Shown here: positions 1-13,200 of the stretch, piece by piece
Layout: every line of letters begins with the position of its first letter
How positions within the stretch are numbered: the first letter of the stretch is position 1
NCBI GenBank assembly: GCA_964016985.1
Contig: OZ024827.1
Location: 112,148,029 to 112,212,028 of the forward strand
DNA length: 64,000 nucleotides
Direction of reading: 5' to 3'
Origin: Anodontia alba
Taxonomy: Eukaryota; Mollusca; Bivalvia; Lucinida; Lucinidae
Notes under the pieces: model-generated
The model's database searches: none
Told to the model about the DNA's origin: nothing
The model's input: only the letters and a program-made list of their open reading frames with translations
Translations under genes and position numbers: made by a program

Positions 1-106
1 ATAGAGATCAGAGACCCTGACTTGACTGCACTTATTAGTTTAGATCGTACATACCTTGAAGACTGCTTTTATCAAGACACGATATATTTGTTGAAAACTG
101 TCAAAA
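1..106 (+). CDS. Possible upstream GAIN-domain exon of the adhesion GPCR
   Basis: Frame 1 is open from the window edge to a stop at 139. The translation (RDPDLTALISLDRTYLEDC, then FYQDTIYLLKTVK) looks helical and could belong to the helical half of a GAIN domain. A GT at 107-108 would end the exon in phase 1, which is the phase exon 674-790 needs. The donor is not strong, and GTs at 118 and 136 would give the wrong phase. This is a tentative call based on frame and composition only. Confidence 0.3.
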
Positions 107-673
107 GTACTGAAAATGTCTTGAAATTTATATTGGTATAATATATGAGCACAGGAAATATCTGTTTAATAGCTTTACGCATTAATTCGTTATTTATTTA
201 TTTATTTATTTATTCTAGTTTATGGTTAAACTGAAAGGAATGCGGCAGACGAACATCTAAAATATGTTTTTCGTTAACATCCAAAAGTTTACTTAATTGT
301 ATAAGCAAACAGCGATAATTGGTGATGAAAGAATTTGCCAGATGTATCCAGATGTTTTTGTCATTATGATAACTAAGAAACAAATGGTACACTCAGAAAA
401 AATCTGATATACTGTCGGTCTATGAACATTTATTTGGACTTCATCAAATGTATTTTGGGGTTATCATGACTGTATTCCACAACCATATGCGAACAGTCAA
501 CGCCAGAATTACACACAACTCCTTTGCTGACTAAGTGTTGTATTTGTACTCTCAATCTAAGGCGGCATGGTAATGAATTTCTTGAAGTTTTATCATCAGA
601 ATGTCATAGGCTTACATATTGGTTTGTCGCGGTAAGGATGTAAGTATTTAAACATTTTCTGTTTATATTTTAG

Positions 674-790
674 TACTGGAAGTAAACACCGTTCAACCAA
701 ACGAACCGCGTATCAATTTTCCCAGTTCAGTAGATACCCTAATCAGTGATACAAAAACAGGACTTCACATTGAACTTCCACCAACAGCAG
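674..790 (+). CDS. aGPCR exon 1 in window: GAIN domain strands
   Basis: Acceptor TTTTAG before 674, donor GTAATA after 790; phase 1 in, phase 1 out. The translation includes [17 protein letters not shown] and IELPPTAG. This is the usual GAIN pattern of a beta strand, a hydrophobic Phe-Pro strand and an I-x-L/I-P-P turn. It joins exon 2 in frame. Confidence 0.8.
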
Positions 791-849
791 GTAATATGTT
801 TAAATAGCTTTTTTTGTGCGGCGTTATGCCTGCAAAAAGCTATATATAT

Positions 850-945
<96 letters not shown>

Positions 946-1163
946 CTTTTTGCAGGCATAAATCAAGCATAATACTGTTCCATGAAATTTGTTTTTTAAC
1001 AAGCGTAGTGGTGCAGTGGCTATGTCTCCTGACTGAAGGTCTAGGCGCTGCCGTCGTAGCCGGTGTGTGTTCGAACCTCACTCAACCCAGTGGTATTTCA
1101 TATATATCTAGGCGCTACCGTCGTAGCCGGCATGTGTTCGAACCTCACTCAACCCAGTGGTAC

Positions 1164-1205
<42 letters not shown>

Positions 1206-4200
1206 CAGAGTCAGGAGACATAACCACTGCACCACTACGCTTGTTAAAAAACAAGTTTCATGGAACAGTATTATGCTTGATTTCTCTGACCGACCCGTCG
1301 GATAGGGTATATATTTGGTACTGTATTGTTTGCTTTACATAATTGAGCCGGCACTTGACCAAGGAACCTTAATATTTTCTAGTTTCGGCTCTTCAAATGC
1401 GCGTGCGAAGTCCCCAATTTAGGCTATAGACATGCGTTTTTTTACCTGAAGCTTTCTCAAGGTATCTACTATGTGTATGCGAATAGCAACGGCTGTAGCG
1501 AGACTGCGCTTATGCGTATGCACTGTCTCGCCTGAGCTTTTGCAGTCTAAGTATGCGATAAGTACCCTTTCTCATGTACTGGCTTCATTTATAAATTATA
1601 AATTGCCATACATTGCTTCAATATAAATCACGTTTCAAACAATGGGAATTTGCGCGTTTTGCGTATTTCGGAAAGATCACTTAGTAAACGTAACTTCTAA
1701 TAATTAATAGTCTTTGGTATGTTTTCTTCAAAGAGTCGGAAGTTAGAAGCTACGCTGCAGTGCTCTACAATGCCTTTGATGGGATGTTGCCCAATAAATT
1801 GTCGTCATCCAGGTTAGTTGCGTTCTTTGTTATTGTTTTATTATCAGTTCATATATGAACAGTATAGATTAAATATTTTGTTTAAAATGGATCGTATCTG
1901 TACACATGCAGAAAAATGAAATCTTCTATAGACTAGTTCGATCCTTTGGCAGCAAGAACAGACCTAAGAAACACAAACTAGGAGTAAGTTGTATTGAAAT
2001 AAGAAATATGAAGACCCCAACAAAATGCCGACTACCTTATTGGAATGACCAACAACATATATGTGGTGATGAAGAGGACTAACCTGGTTTTAACGGCGTC
2101 AAATCTTGACATTAACTCTGATACACTTACAGCTACACATAATTGTTCGGTTCGCATAGGGTTCTATGACTCATTAGTGGATGAATACAGAAAACACATC
2201 AAGTGTCGACTTAAGCAGTACTCAATTTTCAGAATAACTAAAAAGTGTTCAAATATCCTGAAGGACGACAAAGCATATAGTACACTGTAGTGAAGCCACA
2301 CGTGATATAGTGAAAGTATAACTTATAGTGAAGGTAAATAGATTTTCAAAAAACAGTTTCTTCTGAATCGAGGAACAGACACTAGACACAATTATAGCAG
2401 TCTGGAATTTATCGCATATATTCATGAACAGTATTGTAATATGCTCTTACCCTCTAGAGCTGGCTAAAGCAATTTACAGGATCCCGAAAGACAAAACAAT
2501 TAAGTTTCACTACCTTGGAATATGTTAATAATACCAAGGCAATTCGCAAAAAAAAAAGTAAATTGAACAATGAAATTAAAGAATTACATAAAAATATAAA
2601 AATATATGCCATATTGTTTACTGTTTCAACAGTTATAAAGCTAGCATCCTTTTACGCTCGGAAGCTTGCTTTTATTCGATGCAGTAACATTTGCTTTTAT
2701 GTCTTAGTTTGAACATGTATATCTCTATAGAAATCGCTTGTGAGTTTTAAATGTAAACAATCAGGTTACAACTGTTTTACGTTTTACATGTTTCAAAACA
2801 CCTGTAAAATGTTTTGTTTTGTATTTTTTTTTTTTCTGTAGTGTGAGTGAGAGCGCTGACAGAAGATCTTTGAACACACCTATTGTATCTCTACAATTTA
2901 TTCCCGACCAACAAATCATGCAGAATCCATTAAAACTGACTTTTCAGCACAAAAAGGTAATGCAACACATTTTATTCTCTCAAATAATGACAATAAATAA
3001 AGCCCACCTCAGTAACATGTATTTACTTACCATAGTCTCTATAGTAGTCGTATTATGTAGTGGTGTAGTATTTTCAAAGATTTTCTGTTGTTCTAGCATT
3101 TAAGGAGATCAGTCCAACCTGGGGATGTAAGGCGTTTTCACGACTGCAGTTTTTTCCATGCATGAAAGTATAACTGGAGATACCCAGGAAATGCACAATC
3201 ACAAAGCACAACCCTCTCAAGGTACAAAAAGAAGGAAAAATGAAAAACAAATAAGGACAAAAGAAACACATTAAACCACAGAAGCACAAAAAAAACTGCA
3301 ACAGAGGAACTGCTTTGGAACGGTCAGCCGGAAAACTACTACCTTTATATTGCAAGATTTTTTTAACCAGTTCCCTACACACATCATTTGACTGAAAAAG
3401 AAAAGTGCGCTTCCATAAGTACTTTAAAATAAACACAGAAAGAACTGTTAATTGTGCAAATTCAGCAAGCGAGAACAAGACGTGGACAGTTTTGCAATAA
3501 AAATACTGGTAATCAACATAACTATTCACTGTTGTTACCCCATTTCTTGTTCGAATTTTAGGAGATTAACGCACGTATCTACTTTACGCATTCAGTTACC
3601 CATTTTGTTTTTGTTTCAGTTACATTTTATCAACCCTGTGTGTAGTTATTGGAACTTTCAGAGGTAATCTCTTATCTATATAATAAAAGTAAAAAAGATT
3701 TTTCTTATAAGTTGAGGCTGATTTCTTATAACAAACATAGATTTTGATTTAAAATGAATTATTGCATAAAAAGCAGTGTCGCACGTTATTAACAGCCGTG
3801 CACTTACCGGCAAAAAGCCGTGTATTAACAAGGCAATTCACGCGCTGTTAATGCACGGTTACGCAAATTTCAATATGCTCATACCGGGACCACAGAATTG
3901 CTGCCGTCATAAAATGTGTACTGCCCTGCCCCAGAACGAGCATAGTCCGTGGAAAAAGCGTTCGCGCGACATCGGTGAAAGGGCGAAATAAAATAGTGCA
4001 AGAAACAACGCGAAATGTAGCAAATGTTTTCAGATATTATGCAATAATAGCGCTCGAACATAGTTTTTCAATGCATTAACATTCGCCTGGTCCCTTGGGA
4101 AGTACTGAAAACCGCGGCCTTCTGCCTCGGTTTTCAACACACGAGACCTGGCGAATGTTAATGCATGAAAAAAAACATGTTTGATCCCTATATTAATTTT

Positions 4201-7200
4201 GTATGAAAAGCGGGACAGTGAGCAACAGTAAGCAAAACCGTTATCTGCATTACTGTCTTTTATCACATTTCTTGTTTTGCCTGCAATTATAGTCCGGCTT
4301 AATGATGTAACTTACTCAAATTAGATGCTATATTTGAGTATAAGCGAAAACTTTTCAAAGTTTGTCTGACATCGGTCAGACTAATGATTAAAGTATGCTT
4401 GAAATTCTTAGACTTTTTTTTGTCTGGCGGTCCTTTGGCATAGATTAACCCTTGTCCTGCTGAATAAAATAAGATGCTACGCCCACTTCTAATTTTCAGC
4501 GAATCAGGTTACTAGATCCAGATTGCTGCTATAAATTTGCATGCTTGATGGCAAACAGTGCAGATCCAGATCAGCTGGCTTCTTCAGAAGCCAACTGATC
4601 TAGATCTACACTGTTTGCAAAACAGGGAATATCCGGGTTCAGCAGGACAAGGGTTAATGTATATATCTAAAAAGGCAATCGATTTTTTTTTGTTGCGTAA
4701 AGATAGAAATACGGATATCCTGGAAAGGTAAAGAAATATTTAGCCCTCCTCGCCTAAGCCACAAACAAGAGAAAGAGAAGCCTCCTGAGGCAACGACCAA
4801 GCTCCTGAAACAATGCTTCCTCGAAAATAGACCGAGAAATTGATACCACATGGAAAGCATCAGTCGAAAAATTGGTCAAGAGGAGCATTATAAACACGAT
4901 AACGAGCTTACAACATCGCAGCTCTCGCCTTTAGTTCTACTGTTGTTCTTACTATATATAACTAAAATGATTGGTAGTCCGCGCAGAGGGTTCCTTAATT
5001 ATCATTTGATCAGTTAGGCTGGGTCCAAGCGGCCCAGAAACTGGCCTCCTAGTGCTCACCGTATAACAACAGTTTCTGTTTATTCTCGACTAGAGACAAT
5101 ATAACTGCATCTGTTTCGCCCGTTTGCCATGTCCGAATCAAGGGCATAACTGTACAGGGTAGGTAATTTTAAATTACACAGTTATAGCTTGGAAAAGCTT
5201 CTATATCAGTTTGTATGGTCACTACTTTTGCGGCTATTTGCTAAATCATAAAAGTGACCTTCAAAGCATAACGACACGATCTGCAATGTATATTTTAGTT
5301 ATATGAAGGCTGAAAATATGTACATTTAGCAGACAAATTCGCATTTGTGTTGCTCAGATGCTGAATGCTAATTTTGTATGGGAATTCTTATAAATTATTT
5401 GGACGATTTGAGTAAATAATGAAATGAAATCTTTATCGGGCAGCCATACTTATTTAAAACATTTTTGGAACAATCTTGATTTGACCGAGATCTTTGTGGC
5501 AGCTCCTCAAAGCTTGTAAAAACTAGATACGGTTTAAACATACTTGCACAAACATAAAATGGAACACATCTCTGCATTTTATTTAAGGCACTACTAGATA
5601 TAAACCTTAAATTGCTATTTTCTTGTAGAATACCGTATTTGAATTGTAAACATAAAAGGAACAAACATCTGTGTTATATATAATAACAAGGGACTGTATG
5701 GTATGGTTTGCTTTGCCAGAGACCAATATATGAGATCTGACCAATATGAAAATATCACAGTAAAACTAATTTTTAGCTCAGTGGCATGTACTCATTTCTA
5801 CGGAGAAGTTTGATTAGCTTCTGTCAATGTAATTTTCATTTCTTCGTTGTTTTGGCTCTGTTTTGCTCATTTTACCACTTCAAATGGATCCACTGCATGT
5901 AACATTGAATTTTATAGATTCACTATACTCTTGGGTACAAGAACCTTTATAAACGGCTTTGAAAATTTAGGGTATGATTATTAACATAAGCTTATTTTAC
6001 TCTAATAACCTTGATCTTCTCCCTCCTAAGCCTAAATTTTCTTTTCGATATTTGAAACAAGGTATCCAAGAATTTCATAGGAAGTATGTTTTGGCTCCAG
6101 CTGATAAAGCTGTTAATAATGTTGTTGTTGTTTATTCGTAAAACTAATACAATAAAAGTACTTAGTTAGAGTATGACGTTATGGTCACATTCCGATAGAA
6201 TTTTGTATAAGATATTTTGCTATCTAAATGTTTAGATTTGTGCAATATACCCAGAGTTAAGTTATGGTCCTTGGTACTGTGTCGGTATAAGGGGACTGCA
6301 CAGCTTCACAAGTATGTGGCTCATTCCTTCAATACTGATTGAGTAGGTTCATCAAATTTAATGAAACTGCACCTAACACAATGATGATGTACCGAAATGC
6401 AGCAACGTGTCTTATCATGCAATATTTCTAAAATTATTGCTCTTAGTACAAAATCAATGCCCGGGACATCTTTTAAACATTTCGAAGGTGTTTCACCAAG
6501 TTTGGTATAGATTCCCAACCACATTGATTTCAATAAATGTCGGGATTCAATTACCAGTGCTTTAAATGATTATTGTACGCATTGGTGTAAACAAGAGCAT
6601 GTTGATTCTAATGCTTTAAATAATTGGAAATTAAAGATTTTTAAGATCATTGACGAACGTGTGTTATTTTATTCTAATAACCTTGATCTTCTCCCTCCTA
6701 AGCCTAAATTTTCTTTTTGATATTTGAAACAAGGTATCCAAGAATTTCATAGGAAGTATGTTTTGGCGCCAGCTGATAAAGCTGCTAATAATGTTGTTGT
6801 TGTCTGTGACGACTTTATTATATCAATACTCTAATACAGGAACTTGGTAGTACCAAAACATATAAACGGATTTCTACTGACAAGAGATCTATTGCCAATA
6901 CCCATTCTATTGATATTACTGCTACGTTTGCAGTGAGTATTAAAGAAAAGCAAGACAGACTTCCTACGTTATATTGGTTACCGAAACTTCATAAACGACC
7001 TTATAAAGCACGTTTCATTGCTAATTCTAGTTCATGTACGACTACTGTTTTGTCCAAACTGCTTACTTCATGCCTTACTGCTGTTAAAAGACATTGGATT
7101 AGATACTATGATACTGTTTACGAAAGGGACGGAATTAACTATTTTTGGTTATTTAAAAATTCTAATGATGTTCTCAATAAATTTAAAACTATAAACTTCC

Positions 7201-10200
7201 GGGCTTCTAAATTGTCTACATATGATTATTCTACAGTGTATATTACGTTACCTCATAATCTTATAAAAGATAAACTTATTGATTTAATTAACCGAACGTT
7301 TATTCGGAAGAATACCACATATTTGGCTTGCAACGAAAAATGTTCTTCTTTCACTTCTGATGTATACAATAATCACAATTTATGGTGGTGTCAAAAAGTC
7401 TGTGACGCCCTTGTTTATATTTTGCATAATGTTTTTATTAGATTTAGAACTACACTTCATAGGCAAACTATTGGTATTCCGATGAGAACAACTTGTGCTT
7501 CTCTTGTTGCAGATTTGTTTCTTTTTTGTTATGAGAGAGATTTCATGAAGTCTCTCTCACGTGAAAATCAAGCTGACATTATTGAGGCTTTTAATCCAAC
7601 TTCAAGATACCTTGATGATTTATTAAATATTGACAATATTTACTTTGACCAAATGGTGGAACGCATATACCCTACAGAACCCCAGTTAAATAGAGCAAGT
7701 TCTTCCGATACCGAGGCACGTTTTTTTGGATTTGAATCTATGTATATCTAATGATACAGTTTCCACCAAAATTTACGATAAACGGGACGATTTTGATTTT
7801 GATATACTCAATTTCCTTTTTCTGGATGGCGATGTCTCCCGGCGTACCTTATATGGGGTATACAAATCTCAACATTAGATTCGCCAGAGCTTCTTCAAAT
7901 CTTAATGACTTTAACTACAATAATAAAGCCCTTACTGCCAATCTTCTTAGGCAGAGCTATCGTTATTTTAAACTTCGTAAGACGTAAGACACAGTGCCTT
8001 GCTAGAAAAATATAGCGTCAGTCTGAAAACACTTCTGCAACAAGGTATATCGGAACCAGAATTTTACGGTGACTTAGTGTACAGATTTAGAACAATTGTA
8101 GGTAAATCTAACTTTTCGGAGCAATTCAGAAAACTTATTAACCGTTATAAAAGAATTGGCTATAGCCTGGATATTATGCGGCAGATTGCATGCCTAGATG
8201 TCAACCCAATCATTGTTGATAGCTATGCTTCACTCTTTGATTGCACGACGGCGGTTCGGGCCTCAGACTCAATGACGGTCTCTTCGTAAAACTTTAACCA
8301 GTGGGTTGGGGCTTGACGATTTGTCGTTGGCTTGGCCAGCCGTGGTTCATTCACTCTGGCATACAGTATAATTAGCCATGAGTACTCGTCTTTGTTTATT
8401 ATAGTGATTAATTTGATTTTTATGTTTTCGCTTTGATGCATTGACTGAGCTGGGAGAATTTATGCGAACCGAATGTTTATGTATCTCTGTATTAAGAGTA
8501 GCATCGGGACCCAGGATGAAGTTGGCTAGCTGTAAAAGTGCTTTAAATCCCCGGTGGTTTTCTCTACCGACCGCTCTAAGGCGGTGGTCCCGGTGTTAGT
8601 CTTACTCTTTGTTGCTTTGTGGTTTATTCTACGAGGCGATTTGTTGTATGTCTTTCCGTGTGTCATTTTGTTCTTGTGTTTTTCAGTCTTTTTAGTATTG
8701 CGATTACCTCGCTTTGGGAAGAGAAAGCTAATCTTAGTGTTTTTCGTACGTTTGTTGGGTTGGTGCTTGTTTAGATTTGTCGGTTTTCTCTTCCTCTTGG
8801 GGTCTGGGAAGGGCTGCAGTTTGTGATTGTGGCACTCCCTGGACTTTTTGCGTACCTTTTGTACTCTACTGACCGTCCTTAGGCGATGGTCCGGGTGTTG
8901 GTCTTACTCTTTGTTGCTTTGTGGTTTATTCTACTAAGCGATATGTTGTTTGTCATACTGTGTGACATTTTGTTCTTGTGTTTTTCAGTCCTTTTAGCAT
9001 TGCGATTACCTCGCTTGGGGAAGAGAGAGCTAATCTTTGTGCTTTTCGTACGTTTGTTCGATTTGTGCTTGTTTTAATTTGTCGGTTTCCTCTTCCTCTT
9101 GGTGTCTCGGAAGGGGCTGCGGTTTGTGATTGTAGCACTCCCTGGACTTTTTCTCTTGCCTTTTATTGAATATATTAGTATATCGATATGTCGCGAGTAA
9201 AAATATGTCACGTTATGCAATATTTGGAGAGTTCATACCATTTATAGAAAATCTCAGTTTTTGAAAAAAAAATGGCGATGGCCCGGGTGTTAGTCTTACT
9301 TTTTGTTGCTTTGTGGTTTATTCTACGAGGCGGTTTGTTTTGTGTCTTACCTTGTGTTATTTTATTCTTGTGTTTTTCAGTCCTTTTAGCATTGCGATTA
9401 CCTCGCTTGGGAAAGAGAGGGGGTTAATCGTAGTGCTTTTCATACGTGTGTTCGGTCTGTGCTTGTTTAGTTTTGTCGGTTTTCTCTTCATTTTGGTGTC
9501 TGGGAAGGGCTGTGGTTTGTGATTGTGGCATTCCCTGGACGTTTCACCTACCTTTTTTTTTCTATTAACGCCAAAACGTTACTGTGATACGCTGATTTAC
9601 CGAAATAATGTGATTTAGGACCCCCAATCTATATAGATAATCATATCATTTGATGGATTTGGACAGACAGACAGTGTGCCATAACTGCATTACCTCAATT
9701 CTAGTTGAGCGAGCACAACGATGCATTAATATGATAACCTTTACTTATGGAATGCATGTATTACATAATTTTATTGTTTACATTCCCAATGCGGTATTTC
9801 TGCTGCAGTTCCAGTTCATTTTGTGTATTATCATCTCTTAATGCGTCACATTTGCTTGTCTTAGTCCAGGTTTCTATTTAAAGCTATTTAAACATGAGTT
9901 GTAGGGCACACCATGTTTGATGACCAAATATTTGAAGGAAAGATAATAAACAAAAAGGCAGGAAGCGAGAGTGGTCTTTTAATTCAGGGACGGGGATGGA
10001 GCATAGGAATTATGGCGCTTACAAGGTTTATTGACAACACATTTAGAAATAATCCAACAATAATTCAGTGTGAGTTGTCTCACGTACGTGAGGAAGTTCA
10101 CATTCCTGCCAAATATCATTTTTACACAACATATCCAGAGGTATAGGAGTTATGGAGAGCATAACGTTTAAGGACTAATTATTAGAAAGGGAAATAGTAG

Positions 10201-13200
10201 AAAAAAAGAAACCGAGAGTTGTCATTCCTGTATGCGACAAGCCAAATTTAAGTTTCTATAGATTATCATCAAAGTGTGTCTGGGTGCATAGGAGTTAAGA
10301 AGACCACATTATCATGTTTACGGAGGAACGGAATGACGGACGGAAAAAATGGACAAACTTATTTTTCTTCTTTAATTAACGTCGGTCGTACCAAGATGCT
10401 TAAAGTCCAAATTTTAGTAACTATACTCGGTCACAATTTTCAAACAAAATGCATTAGAAAACCTGTTCCAATGGGTAAGTGCATTATCGTCTTATTTGTA
10501 TATAAGTCTGTACATATTATTTAATCGAATTCATAATAATTCCGTCTGCATACATCAATACATGTCATTAGACAATCGTACCGAATAAAGCAAAATTATT
10601 TTGATTCATGCGACAATTACAAAACAAATGTATATGCTGCTTATTGGCCCTTCATGGTTATTAGCAGTTGGCTTTGGACAAATATACTGAAGCGTCTGAG
10701 AGGTTACACCCAAGCTGATGCAACCGTCATATTTTTACATTCTGCATTTACTTGGTGGTAAATAAGAATAACTGACGTCATCCATATTATGAAAATGTAA
10801 GGGAAATAGAAAATGCCACATGAAATCATGGCAAATTGTGTTTTTTATAGACTATATACATTGCAGTGATGTTGAACAAATTCAGTATACTAGAACAAAT
10901 TTAAGAATGACAAAAGTCACTAAAATTGAACAGAAACAAATGAAATATTGATAACATGACGTCATACTTCGCAGCGCTTTCACAGATGTATGCACCCGAT
11001 TTTGAACTGGCAACCAGTCAAAACATAAACGTTAAGATGTTTTCTGTTGCATAAATATGAAAAATTACTACTGTGAAAAATTACTGCTATATGCTGAGTA
11101 GTACGAAAAATTTAGATGTACTACAAATTTAAGACCCCAGTCTAAGCATAGAAAATTAAAAGTTGTACATTATTTTATAATCAAAATGTAACAAAGGCTC
11201 AAATCAGCCTGTGAATATTGAAGTCTGGTCAACTGCTGTGCTGCTTAGTTTGTCAGCACATTCAGTATTGTTTGATACAGTACCTGTTGATTTCTCAACA
11301 CTGTTATGAAACCAAGATGCAATGTAAACTTAGAGAACACAAATAAAACGATGATGAGCCCGTTAACAGAGTAAGGTCTTATGCTAATATGTTTAAAGAA
11401 CAGATATAGGATTGAGCTTTCATTTAGTCTGGGGCTCAATCCGTCGTCGAGCAATTAATGAGGGCAGAAGTCATTATTTTGACTTCGTTAACCTTTAAAC
11501 AAGCAGACTGTTTAACATATCTAGTTTTATCATATCCTTAAATTGAATTAATGCTTCAAATAAAAGCAAACGCAATAAGTGAAACGTCCAGGGAGCGTCA
11601 CAATCATAAGCCGCAGCCCTTGCCAGACACCACGAGGAAGAGGAAACAGACAAAATCAGACAAGGGCAAATCGCACAAACGTATAAAAAAACATTAAGAT
11701 TAGCTCTCTCTTCACCAAAGGAGGTAATCGCAATCCTCAAAGAACTGAAAACACAAGCACAAAATAACACAAGGCAAAACTTAAAACAAATCGCTTCGTA
11801 GACTAAACCACGAAGCAAAAAAGAGTAAGACTGACACCGGGACCACCGCCTTAGAATGGGCAGTAGAATAAATCACAGGGGGTTTAAAGCACTTTTACAG
11901 CTAGCCAACTTCACCCTGGGTCCCGATACTATTCTTAATACAGGCATAAATAAAAAAAATCGGTTCACATAAAGGCTTTGGGCTCAGTTAATGCATCAAA
12001 GCGAAAGCATAAAGATCAAATTAATCACTATGACAAACAAAGACGAGTACTCATGGCTGATTCTACTGTGTGCCAGAGTAAATGAAATCCAATAGTTGAA
12101 CCAAGGCGGGCCAAGCCAAACCACGGTCAGCATCTGACAACAAAGAAGTACCCCGAAGTGAAGTTCAACGAGATTTTAATTGTCGCTACACAACAATTAC
12201 CACCAGCTGTAGTAAAGATTAATAAATTATGAAAGGAGGGATACTTTTAATACTAGAAAAACTATTTGCTGCGAGAAAAGTAAAGTCATTTTTCTTGTAC
12301 CAGTTAAATCATCAAATCGCATAACTAAGGTGATACATAATGATATATGATGCATATGATATAGGTGATACTTGATAAATGTGATACAAGTAACACATAT
12401 GATATATGTGGTTGAATTCTAGTACACCAATTTCCTTCTGAAAAGAAGACGCAACGTCAAGGGAGACAACACTGTCAAATTTTTTTGTGCCTACCTTCTG
12501 AAAGGCGTTTACTCTAAAAGGAAAACATTTTCTCCCCTTTCCTTTTATAATAGATGCTTATTCAGAAGAGAGGCAAAACGGTTTCAACAAATATGCCTTC
12601 CGTGAAACTGTATCATTTACCCTTTACTATCCTATGTATTGTTTATTTCAATTATAAAGCAACCAGTGGAAAACTGATGGATGTCATGTCAGATCTTCGG
12701 AGAAAACTGTTACTATTTGTGAGTGCGATCATCTCACAAACTTCGCCGTTCTGATGAGTCCGTGGATTAAGGTTTGTATCTGTCCACAACTAATGCTATA
12801 AGTACAGCTTTCTGCCTTAATTTCAAACAAGTGAAAAGACACGAAGGTTTATTCTACGAGGCGATTTGTTTTATGCTTTACCTTGTGTTATTTAGTTCTT
12901 GTGTTTTTCAGTCCTTTTAGCATTGCGATTACCTCGCTTAGGGAAGAGAGAGCTAATCTTAGTGCTTTTCGTACATTGGCTTGATTTGCGCTTGTTAGGT
13001 TTTGTCTATTTCCACTTCCTCTTGGTGTCTGGGAAAGGCTGCGGTTTGTGATTGTGGCACTCACTGAACGTTTCTCTTACCTTTTTTGCATACTCTTTTG
13101 CAGAAAAAAGGGGTAAGAGAAAAGTCTAGGGAGTGCCACAATCACAACCGCAGCCCTTCACAGACACCAAGAGGAAGAGGAAACAGACAAAACCAAATAA

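Noticed and set aside
1009..1080. Possible functional tRNA gene because of perfect A and B boxes
   Set aside because: The cloverleaf acceptor and anticodon stems do not form; the unit is repetitive and is better explained as a SINE head.
739..1305. Long open frames of Ile-Tyr repeats on both strands
   Set aside because: They only reflect the TA microsatellites.
3074..3529. 151-residue minus-strand frame with membrane-like segments
   Set aside because: It overlaps the exon-3/exon-4 intron and a diverged tail repeat; Phe/Leu richness comes from A-rich DNA read backwards.
9913..10146. 77-residue frame with reasonable composition in intron 4
   Set aside because: No motif, and no splice phase that would fit between exons 4 and 5, which already join perfectly.
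12749..12771. CTGATGAGTCCGTGG looks like the conserved core of a hammerhead ribozyme, which PLEs can carry
   Set aside because: It is the coding sequence for LMSPWIK of the GPS exon; no GAAA box and no flanking stems follow. The match is coincidence.
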